Notes: a model not told the origin generated them from the sequence alone. Counted from the stretch's first letter, positions 16,947 through 27,258 are shown. The stretch: DNA of 64,000 nt from Vreelandella neptunia (GCF_022489065.1 NZ_JAKVTW010000001.1:859094-923093), one strand, 5' to 3'. Translations and numbers: made by a program.

Positions 16947-18206
16947 TTATAGCGTAAAAGTAGGCAGCTTGCGTTCTGCTTTGGCTAGCTTGAGCTTGGC
17001 TACTTTGGGCAGACCGTTTTCGAACGGCGGGAAATCTTCGCCTTGAATGAGAGGGGAGAGATAGTCCCTGCACACTTGGGTAATGCCAAAGCCGTTGTCA
17101 GTGATAAAGTCGCGGGGCATAAATTTCTCTTTATTGGCCACCTGAGACAGCGGGGCGGAGATGACATCCCACTGGTAAGGTGACTGAGAGATGCGACGAA
17201 TAGCAGGCATCATGGCGTTTTTACCCGCCAGCGCTAATGTTACTGCTTCGCGACCCACCGCATAGGCTTGTTCAACGTCGGTTTTTGAGGCTAAGTGGCG
17301 TGCCGCACGCTGTAGATAGTCGGCGACCGCCCAGTGGTACTTGTAGCCCAAATCCTGCTTGATCATGCCTGCAAGCGTTGGCGCCACGCCGCCCAGTTGG
17401 CGGTGACCAAACGCATCGGTATTGCCCGCATCGGCCAGGAAGGTGCCGTCTTCGTAGCGCGCACCCTCAGAGACCACAATAACGCAGTAGCCGTAATTCT
17501 TGACACACTCTTCAACCCGCGCCATCGCTGCTTTACGATTAAACGGCACCTCGGGGAAGATAATCATGTGCGGCGGCTCGCCTTCGGCTTCACCCGCTAA
17601 ACCACCAGCAGCGGCGATCCATCCCGCGTGGCGGCCCATTACCTCAAGCACAAACACTTTGGTCGAAGTGGCGCACATGGACGCGATATCCAACGATGCT
17701 TCCAGCGTGGAGGTCGCAATGTATTTGGCAACGCTACCAAAGCCTGGGCTGTTATCGGTAATCGGCAGGTCGTTATCGACGGTTTTCGGTACGTGGATAG
17801 CGGTGAGCGGATAGCCAAGCTTTTCGGAAAGCTGAGAAACTTTTAAGCAGGTGTCGGCGCTATCACCGCCGCCGTTGTAAAAGAAGTAACGAATATCGTG
17901 CGCTTTAAAGACTTCGATCAAACGCTCGTACTGGGCGCGGTGAGTATCAATGTCTTTAAGCTTATAGCGGCAAGAGCCAAAAGCGCCGCCTGGTGTATGA
18001 CGCAGGGCTGCAATCGCTTCATCACTCTCTTGCGTAACGTCGATAAGGTCTTCCGTTAACGCCCCGATAATGCCGTTATGACCGGCGTAAACCTTGCCAA
18101 TTTGATCGGGTGCCTGACGGCAGGCTTCGATAACGCCGCAGGCGCTGGCGTTGATTACGGCGGTGACGCCACCGGATTGGGCGTAAAAGGCATTATGCTG
18201 GGCCAT
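16947..18206 (-). CDS. pfp: PPi-dependent 6-phosphofructokinase
   Basis: Interconverts fructose 6-phosphate and fructose 1,6-bisphosphate with pyrophosphate as phosphoryl donor. The 419-residue chain shows NGGGDSADTCLKVSQ (about 105-119), where the aspartate in GGD marks the PPi-using type, PKTVDNDLP (about 140-148) with the catalytic aspartate, and the substrate segment EVMGRHAGWIAAAGGLAGE (about 188-206). The length fits the short, PPi-dependent bacterial enzymes. It converges on the PP2C/kinase gene and is preceded by two hairpins at 18257-18315. Its closeness to ppa suggests PPi balance matters here. The reversible reaction lets it serve both glycolysis and gluconeogenesis. Confidence 0.88.
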   Translation of the reverse strand: MAQHNAFYAQSGGVTAVINASACGVIEACRQAPDQIGKVYAGHNGIIGALTEDLIDVTQESDEAIAALRHTPGGAFGSCRYKLKDIDTHRAQYERLIEVFKAHDIRYFFYNGGGDSADTCLKVSQLSEKLGYPLTAIHVPKTVDNDLPITDNSPGFGSVAKYIATSTLEASLDIASMCATSTKVFVLEVMGRHAGWIAAAGGLAGEAEGEPPHMIIFPEVPFNRKAAMARVEECVKNYGYCVIVVSEGARYEDGTFLADAGNTDAFGHRQLGGVAPTLAGMIKQDLGYKYHWAVADYLQRAARHLASKTDVEQAYAVGREAVTLALAGKNAMMPAIRRISQSPYQWDVISAPLSQVANKEKFMPRDFITDNGFGITQVCRDYLSPLIQGEDFPPFENGLPKVAKLKLAKAERKLPTFTL

Positions 18207-18256
18207 GGAAATGTCTCATCTCCTGAAAACGGATAGGTTTAATCGAAATAGTTATC

Positions 18257-18315
18257 CACCGACAAGTACGTGCTACCGGGAATTGTCGGTGCTAAACCGC
18301 ATTGCTGTAATGCGG
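18257..18315 (-). promoter_or_regulatory. Two inverted repeats upstream of pfp
   Basis: CACCGACAA (18257-18265) pairs with TTGTCGGTG (18283-18291) across 17 bases, and CCGCATT (18297-18303) pairs with AATGCGG (18309-18315) across 5 bases. Both lie between rnt and pfp. The second is followed on the minus strand only by TTTA, so it is at best a weak rnt terminator. They may be operators or mRNA structures. Confidence 0.45.
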
Positions 18316-18340
18316 CAAAGTTTAGCGTAAAGCTTGATTT

Positions 18341-18391
18341 TCTGCATTAGTAGCTCTCTGCATGAATGGCTCTCTGTACAAGAGTCTGCAT
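18341..18391. repeat. Degenerate direct repeats in the rnt-pfp gap
   Basis: GCTCTCTG occurs at 18353-18360 and 18369-18376 (period 16), flanked by two copies of TCTGCATT. The array lies just downstream of the rnt stop. Confidence 0.6.
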
Positions 18392-18427
18392 TGGCACATC
18401 GCAAGCGTTGAGCCGCTAATAGTAGGG

Positions 18428-19096
18428 CTAATCAATGCCATCCATTTCCTGTTCGCGTTGGGCAAGCTGCCAGCCACCCAAATCTTTATAACGATTCACC
18501 ATGGCGCAAAATAGCTCTGCCGTACGCTCGGTATCATAACGGGCGGAGTGGGCAGCTTTGTTGTCAAACTCAATCCCCGCGGCACGACAAGCCCTGGCAA
18601 GCACCGTCTGGCCATAAATCAAACCTGCCAGCGTGGCGGTATCAAAGCTTGAGAACGGGTGAAAAGGGTTGCGCTTAATACCACAGCGATTAACCGCTGC
18701 GTTCAAGAAGCCCTGATCAAACGCCGCATTATGGCCGACTAAGATAGCGCGCGTGCAGTCATGGGCTTTGATCGATTTTCGGATGGGGCGAAAAATTTCA
18801 CCGAGAGCTTCCGCTTCGCTCAGCGCAACCTGCTGGCGAAGCGGATCGTCCAGGTTAATACCGGTAAAATCGAGTGCCGACTGCTCCACGTTCGCCCCTT
18901 CAAAGGGTTGAATATGGTAGGCGTAGGTAGCATCAGGAAGCAGATTTCCTTCCGGATCCATGGTCAACGTAACGGCGGCAATCTCCAGTACGGCGTCGCC
19001 TTGGGCATTGAATCCCCCGGTCTCTAAATCAACGACCACTGGCAGGTAACTGCGAAAACGTTGGGCCATTAATTCGCGGGCAATTGCCTCGCTCAT
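18428..19096 (-). CDS. rnt: Ribonuclease T
   Basis: A 3'-5' exoribonuclease that matures tRNA and 5S/23S rRNA ends. The 222-residue protein has the full DEDDh set: VVDLETGGFN (D and E, about 22-31), GHNAAFDQGFLNAAV (second D, about 122-136) and HSARYDTERTAELF (catalytic H and last D, about 180-193). The segment RNPFHPFSSFDTATLAGL is typical of RNase T rather than other family members. The length is close to E. coli Rnt (215). The gene faces away from argG and appears to be monocistronic. An 18-base duplication lies right upstream of its ribosome site. Confidence 0.95.
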   Translation of the reverse strand: MSEAIARELMAQRFRSYLPVVVDLETGGFNAQGDAVLEIAAVTLTMDPEGNLLPDATYAYHIQPFEGANVEQSALDFTGINLDDPLRQQVALSEAEALGEIFRPIRKSIKAHDCTRAILVGHNAAFDQGFLNAAVNRCGIKRNPFHPFSSFDTATLAGLIYGQTVLARACRAAGIEFDNKAAHSARYDTERTAELFCAMVNRYKDLGGWQLAQREQEMDGID

Positions 19097-19111
19097 GCAG
19101 CTCTCCTTATG

Positions 19112-19147
19112 TTCAAGCGAGTAATAGTCTTCAAGCGAGTATTAGTA
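19112..19147. repeat. Tandem duplication, 18-base unit, upstream of rnt
   Basis: TTCAAGCGAGTAATAGTC at 19112-19129 is followed directly by TTCAAGCGAGTATTAGTA at 19130-19147, with two or three mismatches. Confidence 0.9.
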
Positions 19148-19351
19148 AAGCGGACAATATTAGCGGCAAGCCACCGCTTAGAGTGGTGTGATTCTAGCAG
19201 CTTTACCCCCCAGGCGTCGTTGACGGTATTCGCTGGGCATTGAGAACGCTATACTCAGGGTCTGTTTAAAAGATTTATCGCACAAGCCGAGCGCAAATGG
19301 CGAATGCGGTTTTTTATTAATGAATTTCTTATGGTCAACGAGGAGCAAAGA

Positions 19352-20572
<1,221 letters not shown>

Positions 20573-20653
20573 TAAAACCTAGCTGATTATAAAAGCGCAT
20601 ATCTTGTTAGGGCGGCAGCTAATGGCTGCCGCTCGGCATATTGAGGAGCCACT

Positions 20654-20983
20654 ATGTTAAAAAAATTATTATCCGGACTCTTTGGTAGTGATCGTCAAGC
20701 TGCGCCTGGCGCTACCACCAAAGCTGCTGATGCTGTGGAATACAAAGGCTATGAGATCGTATCTCAGCCGGACGATCAAAGCGGCCAGTACCGCGTTAGC
20801 GGTTGGATCCGTAAGGCTGATGCCAGCGGTGAAACCCTTGAGCACCGTTTTGAGCGTTCCGATATGCTGCCAGGACGCGAAGCGTGTGATGCCATGATGG
20901 TCACCAAAGCGAAGCGCTATATCGATGAAGTAGGGGAGGCCATGTTCGAGCCTGACCCACGGCGTGCTGGCGACAGCGTCTAG
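20654..20983 (+). CDS. HlyU family transcriptional regulator-like protein
   Basis: A 109-residue protein resembling the HlyU family of DUF-type regulators (the short non-HTH type found in alpha- and gammaproteobacteria). Characteristic segments are VEYKGYEIVSQPDDQSGQYRVSGWI (about 27-51) and LEHRFERSDMLPGREACDAMMVTKAKRYIDEVGE (about 61-94). The N-terminus MLKKLLSGLFGSD is short and amphipathic. GAGGAG is found just before the ATG. The next gene starts 35 bases downstream in the same direction, so the two may be cotranscribed. Targets are unknown; in Vibrio a differently folded protein has the same name, so function should not be transferred. Confidence 0.7.
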   Translation: MLKKLLSGLFGSDRQAAPGATTKAADAVEYKGYEIVSQPDDQSGQYRVSGWIRKADASGETLEHRFERSDMLPGREACDAMMVTKAKRYIDEVGEAMFEPDPRRAGDSV

Positions 20984-21018
20984 TAAAGCCGACATACACG
21001 TAAGCAAAGGAGAGGCGT

Positions 21019-22146
21019 ATGCGCGTGGTACACCAAGCCTCGCCCTGGCGCGCCTTATTTAATGAGCATGGAGGTTTAAATACCGTCGCGCTCGACGCAC
21101 CTCTGCAGGATCTCTTCTCTAAACGCTCCCTACCCCACGCTTCCATTGCTGAAGCCTATGCATGGCAACTCTCTTTGGTTGAAACGCTAGTACATTACGA
21201 TTTACCCGCATGGCGTATTAGCCAAATTATTAGTGACCATAATGCCTGGCTATATCAACGAGCAATTGCCCAATCGCTCGATGAGCTGCAGGCGCAAGGT
21301 TGGGGCGCACCGCCGGTCGATTACTGCGTATTGATGTTAGGGTCAGCGGCACGCTATGAGAGCCTGCTCGGCCCCGATCAAGATAATGCACTGATTATCG
21401 GTGATTATCCGGACCATCGGCACGTTGAGATTGACGGCTACTTTCAAGCCCTGGGCGAGCGGTTTACTCAGCGCCTGGATGACGCCGGTATTCCCCTCTG
21501 CCAGGGCCATGTGATGGCGCGCTGGCCGATGTGGCGCAAGCGGATAAGCGAGTGGCACGCGCAGCTCGAAATCTGGACTGCTGATCGGCAGGTGAAGCGG
21601 GTACAGCAGACCAATATCTTGCTCGATTTTTCCCCCATCGCGGGTAACTCTGCGCTTGCAGAGCAACTGGACGTGAGTATCGCTTCAATACTCCCAAAAG
21701 CGTCGCTGTTTATGGATGAAATGGCCGCGCTGCTGAATGAGCTGCCGGTAGCGCTGGACCGTTTTGGTCGGCTCGTTTCCAGTCCGCATCTTGATGCCCC
21801 GCACGACCACGCCCTTAATCTTAAACATCAAGGCTTAATGCCGTTGATCAGTGCCGCGCGTTTACTCTGCGTTCGGCACGGCCTGCGTGAAATATCGACT
21901 CGGGAGCGCTTGATCGCGCTCAGTCACATGGCGAATGTACTGACGGTGACACAATCCGACATGTTGTTGGCCATATTTGAGCGATTCCAGCAGCGGTTGT
22001 TGGATCAACAGCGGGTTAACAAAAGCGCTGGCCAAGCCGCTGACGGCTGGGTTGACCTGCGCCGCCTGCGCGAAGACGAGCGTCTCCTGCTGAAGTTTGA
22101 CCTGCAGCAGATTAGAGCATTCGTTCAGCGCGTGAGAAGTGCCTAG
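21019..22146 (+). CDS. DUF294 nucleotidyltransferase-like protein
   Basis: A 375-residue protein of the DUF294 group related to the nucleotidyltransferase domain of GlnD. The signature YCVLMLGSAARYESLLGPDQDNALI (about 102-126) matches the pattern GSxxRxExxxxxDQD of this fold. The C-terminal half (about 190-345) resembles the DUF294 C-terminal domain, with LLxxHxLRxxxxR-like segments and FERFQQRLLDQQ. Many relatives have N-terminal CBS domains that bind nucleotides; here the first 80 residues are too short for a CBS pair. In other gammaproteobacteria such genes occur beside a solute symporter and a DnaQ-like exonuclease, and here the gene converges on exactly that pair. The product may nucleotidylate a partner, but this is inference. 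Confidence 0.75.
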   Translation: MRVVHQASPWRALFNEHGGLNTVALDAPLQDLFSKRSLPHASIAEAYAWQLSLVETLVHYDLPAWRISQIISDHNAWLYQRAIAQSLDELQAQGWGAPPVDYCVLMLGSAARYESLLGPDQDNALIIGDYPDHRHVEIDGYFQALGERFTQRLDDAGIPLCQGHVMARWPMWRKRISEWHAQLEIWTADRQVKRVQQTNILLDFSPIAGNSALAEQLDVSIASILPKASLFMDEMAALLNELPVALDRFGRLVSSPHLDAPHDHALNLKHQGLMPLISAARLLCVRHGLREISTRERLIALSHMANVLTVTQSDMLLAIFERFQQRLLDQQRVNKSAGQAADGWVDLRRLREDERLLLKFDLQQIRAFVQRVRSA

Positions 22147-22197
22147 CGGATAGTTCTTAGCGGATAGTTCTTAGTTGAAAGATCTTAGCGGAATAGC
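22143..22197. repeat. Tandem repeat, 14-base unit, starting at the DUF294 stop codon
   Basis: Units begin at 22143, 22157, 22171 and 22185. The first two are nearly identical (CTAGCGGATAGTTC and TTAGCGGATAGTTC) and the last two are degenerate. The stop codon TAG (22144-22146) lies in the first unit. Confidence 0.9.
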
Positions 22198-22198
22198 A

Positions 22199-24952
22199 TT
22201 AAGTGTGAGCCTCATCCGGTGCCGCGGGGAGCTCCAGTGTTAAGCATGCACCGCCAAGCGTTTTGGCATCCTCAACCCAGAGACGTCCCCCAAGATGGGC
22301 GATAATCCCACGGCTAATGGGTAGTCCCAAGCCACTCCCTCTGGGGCGCCCCCTTGGAATATCATCGTCCTGCTGTATCTGATGAAATTTTTCAAACACT
22401 CGCTCACGCTCATCCGCGCTAATACCGGCTCCGTTATCCTCCACGCTTAAACGGAAATGGCGGCGATGGCGGTAAAGCGATAGGCGCACTTTAGGCTGGT
22501 GTCGATCGGCAAACTTACTAGCGTTATCCAGTAGGTTAATAATCACCTGTTCTAAACGATCATGGTCGCCAACCACCATCGCCGGATCAGCGTCCAAATG
22601 AACCGCAAGCTGGATACCACGTTCTTGATGCAATTGCGCGATGGCGTCAATACTGTGTCGGATGAGAGCGGCAAGATCCAGGGGGACCGGGTTAAGCGTT
22701 AAACGACCGCTTTCCAGCCGGGCAAGGTCTAAAATTTCTTCAATTAAGCGCGATAACCGTTGGCTTTCGTGAACGATGACACCCAGGAAATGCTGGCGCT
22801 TTTCATCGGGTAGTTGGCCACTGTCGCGCAAAATTTCGGCAAAGGCGCGGATAGAGGTTAGCGGCGTACGGAGCTCATGACTGACCATGGCGACAAACTC
22901 GTCTTTTAAACGATCCAGCTCGCGTAGCCGTTCATTCGCGCTGCGTAACTCTTCGCCAATTTGGACTAACTCTTGCGACGTCTGCTCTAAGCGGCGGTTG
23001 TACTCCAGGGTTTGTGAGGTGGTATCGAGAATGCTGAGAATTGACTCAATATCCAGCGCCTCACCGCGAACCACTGAATTGATCAATACACGCGCTGAAG
23101 AGCTACCCAATGCCCCCGCCAATGCCTGCTCAGCACGCGTAATCAACTCGGCGGAAGCGGGTTCGTCTGCTACAAATGTGTTTTTGGTACTGCTATAGCT
23201 GAACACTCGACGGGTAGTCTGGGGCCCGAGGTAGCGAACCAACAGCTCTTTAAGTGCCCCCTGGGTGGTTTGCCCGCGCCATAGTGTTGAAGATAGTGAG
23301 GTGGTTTGTAGATTGGGATGCATCGCTTCGGTGAACAGCGCCGCCTGGGTTTGTTCCAGCGGCGTTGGCCGGGTAAATAGCGAAACTCCCACCAATAACC
23401 CCACGTTGGCCAACATACTCCATAGCAGCGAATGGGTATAAATATCCCAATTTTCGAGTCCGAATAAGCCGTAAGGAGTGAGCCAGCCGATACCCCACGG
23501 CCCCTCGGTAAGCAGCGCTGCATCCAGCCAACCGGATTGGGCAAACCCTGGCAGCAGTAGCGTATAACACCAGATTAAGAATCCGGTAATTAAGCCAGCC
23601 GTGGCACCTTGGCGAGTAGCGCCGCGCCAGTAAAGGCCAATCAACAGGGCGGGGGCAAACTGCGCTGCTCCTGCAAACGAGACCAGTCCAATAGTGACAA
23701 GGCTATAGGAGTCACCAATTAACGCGTGGTAGAGATAGCCGAGCAGCAAAATAAGCACGATAGCGACCCGGCGAATACCCAGTAGCCAACCAGCAAGCTC
23801 GCCTTTAGTGCTTAGGTGCAGCCGCCGCGAGCGCAGCAGCAGGGGCATCACCAGTTGGTTACTGACCATGGTAGAGAGCGCGATGGTCTCGACGATCACC
23901 ATGCCGGTGGCTGCTGAAAGACCACCAATAAAGACCAGTAGCGGTAGCCCTTCAAGTCCCGCTGAGAGTGGCAGCGTCAGCACAAAGCTATCGGGGTCGC
24001 CAGCGCTTGTGCCTAACAGCAGGCCCGCCAGGGCGATGGGAATCACGAACAGGTTAATCAGCAGCATATAGAGAGGAAATAGCCAGCTTGCTCTGGCTAA
24101 GTGCTGCTCATCAACATTCTCCACTACCAGCACCTGAAACTGGCGAGGCAGGGTTAAAAAGGCCAGGAAGGCGAGCACCAACATACCCACCCAGCCGGTG
24201 GCGCCACCGGGAGCGCTGTCCAACCGCATGCTATCCACGAGCGCTGGCGTGGCCGCTACCTGCTCAAACAGCGCAGCGGGCCCTTCAAACATCACAAAGA
24301 CCACGAACACACCGACGGCCATAAAGGCGACCAGCTTCACCAGGGATTCCAGCGCAATGGCAGCCACCATGCCCTCGTGGCGTTCACTGGCATCCAGGTG
24401 GCGGGTGCCAAATAAAATAATAAACACCGCCAGCACCAGAGCGACCCAGAGCGACTTATCCATCCAGAAGTGTTCATCCACCAGCGTGGTGTCGGCTGCT
24501 TGTGGGTAGTTGATAAGCACCGCATGGCTAACGGTGATGGCTTTTAATTGCAGGGCAATATAGGGCGTGATGCTGATCAGGGCCATTAAGGCGACCAGTG
24601 CCCCTAAGCTGGTGCTTTTGCCGTAGCGGGCACTGATAAAATCGGCAATGGAGGTGATGCGCTGCCTGGCAGCGATACGCACCATCTTGCGAACCACGAA
24701 CGGCGACAGCAGCATGGCGAGTGTGGGCCCAAGATAGATAAGTAAAAAACTTGGGCCATACTCCGCGGCTCGCCCAACGCTGCCATAGAACGTCCAGGCA
24801 GTGCAGTAAACCGCAATGGAGAGGGCATAAACCGTAGGTGAGCCGATCAGGGATCTGCCTTGTTCGGCCCGCCGGTCGCCCCAGGCGGCGACCACAAACA
24901 GCAATGCTAAATAGCCAAATGCAGTACCAAGGATGACAGCGTCAGTGCGCAT
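22199..24952 (-). CDS. CbrA-like sodium/solute symporter fused to a histidine kinase
   Basis: A 917-residue membrane sensor kinase. Residues about 1-500 form a sodium:solute symporter domain with a dozen or so helices (for example ILGTAFGYLALLFVVAAWGDRRA and AGAAQFAPALLIGLYW). Residues about 555-635 look like a STAC linker (LKELLVRYLGPQTTRRVF). A coiled-coil (ELVQIGEELRSANERLRELDRLKDEF) leads into HisKA, with the phospho-accepting histidine at about H692 in MVSHELRTPL. The ATPase part has the N box INLLDNASKFA, and GSGLGLPISRGI. There is no C-terminal receiver. The architecture is that of Pseudomonas CbrA, which controls carbon and nitrogen use. ATG 24952 lies two bases after the small membrane gene. 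The partner is probably the receiver at 27255-27629. Confidence 0.88.
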   Translation of the reverse strand: MRTDAVILGTAFGYLALLFVVAAWGDRRAEQGRSLIGSPTVYALSIAVYCTAWTFYGSVGRAAEYGPSFLLIYLGPTLAMLLSPFVVRKMVRIAARQRITSIADFISARYGKSTSLGALVALMALISITPYIALQLKAITVSHAVLINYPQAADTTLVDEHFWMDKSLWVALVLAVFIILFGTRHLDASERHEGMVAAIALESLVKLVAFMAVGVFVVFVMFEGPAALFEQVAATPALVDSMRLDSAPGGATGWVGMLVLAFLAFLTLPRQFQVLVVENVDEQHLARASWLFPLYMLLINLFVIPIALAGLLLGTSAGDPDSFVLTLPLSAGLEGLPLLVFIGGLSAATGMVIVETIALSTMVSNQLVMPLLLRSRRLHLSTKGELAGWLLGIRRVAIVLILLLGYLYHALIGDSYSLVTIGLVSFAGAAQFAPALLIGLYWRGATRQGATAGLITGFLIWCYTLLLPGFAQSGWLDAALLTEGPWGIGWLTPYGLFGLENWDIYTHSLLWSMLANVGLLVGVSLFTRPTPLEQTQAALFTEAMHPNLQTTSLSSTLWRGQTTQGALKELLVRYLGPQTTRRVFSYSSTKNTFVADEPASAELITRAEQALAGALGSSSARVLINSVVRGEALDIESILSILDTTSQTLEYNRRLEQTSQELVQIGEELRSANERLRELDRLKDEFVAMVSHELRTPLTSIRAFAEILRDSGQLPDEKRQHFLGVIVHESQRLSRLIEEILDLARLESGRLTLNPVPLDLAALIRHSIDAIAQLHQERGIQLAVHLDADPAMVVGDHDRLEQVIINLLDNASKFADRHQPKVRLSLYRHRRHFRLSVEDNGAGISADERERVFEKFHQIQQDDDIPRGRPRGSGLGLPISRGIIAHLGGRLWVEDAKTLGGACLTLELPAAPDEAHT

Positions 24953-24954
24953 AA

Positions 24955-25164
24955 TCAGCGGTCCGCACGGTGTTCCATGAGCCAGGCAGTTAAGGCGATG
25001 ACCACTGCCCAAGCGCAAAACAGATAGAGCGGTAGCCAGCCCACATTAAAAGAAGGCAGGTTGTCTACCACAATAACCAGGGGTGGGCAGAACAGTAGTA
25101 AGGCAATGGTAACCAAGGCCATTAAGCGTTCGGTTTTACGCGATTTCATGCCTGTCTTTTTCAT
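24955..25164 (-). CDS. Small two-helix membrane protein, symporter partner
   Basis: A 69-residue protein with a basic N-terminus (MKKTGMKSRKTERL) and two hydrophobic segments, about 14-33 (MALVTIALLLFCPPLVIVVD) and 42-62 (GWLPLYLFCAWAVVIALTAWL). It ends two bases before the symporter/kinase start, so the two are very likely translated together. Similar small proteins (DUF3311-like or CbrX-like) stand in front of symporter-family genes in many bacteria. A role as a subunit or stabiliser of the symporter domain is inference. Confidence 0.75.
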   Translation of the reverse strand: MKKTGMKSRKTERLMALVTIALLLFCPPLVIVVDNLPSFNVGWLPLYLFCAWAVVIALTAWLMEHRADR

Positions 25165-25167
25165 GAG

Positions 25168-25198
25168 ACTGAGTTCTTCATATAACTGAGCTTTTCAT
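25168..25198. repeat. Short duplication between the exonuclease fusion gene and the small membrane gene
   Basis: ACTGAGTTCTTCAT (25168-25181) and ACTGAGCTTTTCAT (25185-25198) differ at two positions, with a period of 17. The second reaches the first base of the exonuclease stop codon, and the coding strand continues the pattern into the start of the small membrane gene. Confidence 0.75.
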
Positions 25199-27258
25199 TA
25201 GGCACTGGCATCCTGTCGGTCAAAGGCATTGGCTTGCAGCGCGAGCAGTTGCTCCAGGGTATCAACGCCCCGCGCCTCCAGGCGTGGCAGAAGCGCAAGC
25301 CATAGCTCTGCGGTTACCCGGGCATCACCTAATGCAGTGTGGCGGGTGCCGGGGGGGAATGCCAGATCGTAACGCTGGGCAAGGCTGTCCAGGTCATGCC
25401 CGTCCAAGGCTTCGTCCAGCGCCCGAGAAATCAGCAGGGTGTCGATGACAGGGATATCAAACACGACGCCTTTATGACTAATGGCGAGCAGATCAAACGC
25501 GGCGTTATGGGCAAGCAGTACGGCTTCACCTACAAATTCACGAAAGCGGGTAAGCACAATATTCAGCGGCGGTGCGCCCATCACATCGGCATCGGTGAGG
25601 CCATGAATGGCTGTACTGGCGGCGGGGATGGGCCGCTGGGGATCGACTTTTTGATCGAAGGCTTCGCTTGCCAGCAGGCGCGCGTTGACCACGCGACAGG
25701 CACCCAGACTGATCACCGTATCGCCCCGGCGTAGCTCTAAGCCGGTGGTTTCAGTATCAAACGCGACTACTTCTAAGCTGCGCAGTGAGCGGCTGGCGAG
25801 CGCTTCGTCCGGTGGAGGGAGGTCGGCAATGCCAAAATCATGAAATTCAGGCCGCGGCGGCGCAGTTTCCCGTGGGGCACCGACGCGCTCAATGGCGGGA
25901 AGCGGCAGGCGCAGGCGGGCATGCACGCCGTCATCGTCGGCAAGGCTCCAGATTTCGCTGGCGTGTTGGCGCAGTACATCGGCAACGCTGGGTGTCAGCG
26001 GTAGCGAGTTGAGCGGCTGCTGGCGCCACTCGGCCAGTTCATGCTCGGGGATCGCTTTGCCGCGCCAAATAAGATCCAGATAAACACGTTTATTGCCCAG
26101 GCATATCTCCCCTTCAAAGCCACTTTCGGGAAGGTGGGTATTAAGGTGTTTCACTAAAGAGTCAAACAGTGCAATGAGTGCGGGGGCATCGCCCTTAAAC
26201 CAGGCCGGCATGCCCACCGGAGTGATTAAGCGGTGAGCCGGATCAAGGCGTTCATCCAGGGCTTGCCAGAAGTCATTGGACCACATCGGCGTTAAGCGCT
26301 CGCCTTGATGCTGCATATCATCGAGCAGTTGGCCGATTTTAGCCACGTTATCGCCGAGTGTGACGCCCTCCTCGTGAATGACACGCTCAAACCGCTGGCG
26401 CAATAATGACGTGCTGGCGTCGTTCTGATGGCGTAATTGGATCAGCGCATCGGCGGCGCTGGTTAGGCTGGCGGTGTGCTGGCGCAGCGGTGTCAGCATG
26501 TCGGCCAATTCGGCTCTCACGCCCATTTCATTCGACCACGACGCCGTTGCATCACCAAAGGTTAGCAGTGTCTCGCCATCGCTACCCGGCACGCGGCGCA
26601 GAATAACTTTTAGCCAGCGGTTATCGCACGGGGCGAGTAGCTCTCGCGGGGAGCCGTCGTTAGGCAGTTGGCTGAGTGCTTGCTGCAAACTTGCAACAGG
26701 CAGTAGCGCTTCAAGGCGCTTGCCTAAACCTAGCCCGGTATTGCCCACAAAGAAGTCTTCTGCTGCTTGGTTAAACAGCATCACACGACGGTGGTGGTCA
26801 CATAGCAGCAGGGGGGTTTCCAGCACTTGCAGCAGTGTTTCCAGCTCCTGACGAATGCGCGCCGCGCTGCGTGCGCCGTCGGCGTGAGCGGTAGCGAGGC
26901 GGCTGCGATCCTCGCGCCAGCTTTCGCGCACACGGCGTAAATCTGGCCCCAGCCCTTTTAGCCAACCTTCAGGTGGGTGTTCGTCCCGGGCGTCGGGGTT
27001 GGCAACCAAGCGCGCCAACTGCACCTGTAAATGGCGTAGCGGCGTAAACAGCATGCGTTCAAGCAACAAGCCAACCAAAAAGATCGTCGCGCCGCCAGAA
27101 AAACTGCCTAACCATAGCGCCATTCGCGTGACGCCTGTAGGCGCGAGCTGGGCATCCAGCCAGGCGGCAAAAATGGCACCACCCAGTAAGCTGATGCCGC
27201 TTAGCGAGAGCCATAGGCCAATCAGGCGCTGGCGTTTGGGCAGTCCGCCTCGTGTCAT
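25198..27258 (-). CDS. Sensor-like membrane module fused to a DEDDh 3'-5' exonuclease (DnaQ type)
   Basis: A 686-residue fusion. Two membrane helices (about 11-33 and 45-67) are followed by a HAMP-like segment, a coiled coil, and a PAS-like region with [31 protein letters not shown] (about 145-175). About 230-465 looks like the remains of a kinase module without a recognisable H-box or glycine-rich ATP lid. The C-terminal 190 residues form a DnaQ-family exonuclease: DTETTG (D501, E503), [17 protein letters not shown] and HTALGDAR, so all five DEDDh residues are present. Its ATG overlaps the receiver stop (ATGA), and the small membrane gene follows 33 bases downstream. Proofreading is unlikely for a membrane-anchored protein; nuclease activity on signalling nucleotides or RNA is speculation. 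Confidence 0.8.
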   Translation of the reverse strand: MTRGGLPKRQRLIGLWLSLSGISLLGGAIFAAWLDAQLAPTGVTRMALWLGSFSGGATIFLVGLLLERMLFTPLRHLQVQLARLVANPDARDEHPPEGWLKGLGPDLRRVRESWREDRSRLATAHADGARSAARIRQELETLLQVLETPLLLCDHHRRVMLFNQAAEDFFVGNTGLGLGKRLEALLPVASLQQALSQLPNDGSPRELLAPCDNRWLKVILRRVPGSDGETLLTFGDATASWSNEMGVRAELADMLTPLRQHTASLTSAADALIQLRHQNDASTSLLRQRFERVIHEEGVTLGDNVAKIGQLLDDMQHQGERLTPMWSNDFWQALDERLDPAHRLITPVGMPAWFKGDAPALIALFDSLVKHLNTHLPESGFEGEICLGNKRVYLDLIWRGKAIPEHELAEWRQQPLNSLPLTPSVADVLRQHASEIWSLADDDGVHARLRLPLPAIERVGAPRETAPPRPEFHDFGIADLPPPDEALASRSLRSLEVVAFDTETTGLELRRGDTVISLGACRVVNARLLASEAFDQKVDPQRPIPAASTAIHGLTDADVMGAPPLNIVLTRFREFVGEAVLLAHNAAFDLLAISHKGVVFDIPVIDTLLISRALDEALDGHDLDSLAQRYDLAFPPGTRHTALGDARVTAELWLALLPRLEARGVDTLEQLLALQANAFDRQDASA

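Noticed and set aside
19310..19335. ARG-box-like sequence upstream of argG
   Set aside because: Only one half-site (TGAAT) fits the ArgR consensus and no second box is present at the proper spacing.
22143..22197. CRISPR-like array
   Set aside because: The 14-base units are contiguous and degenerate with no unique spacers, and no cas genes are present, so this is a short tandem repeat.
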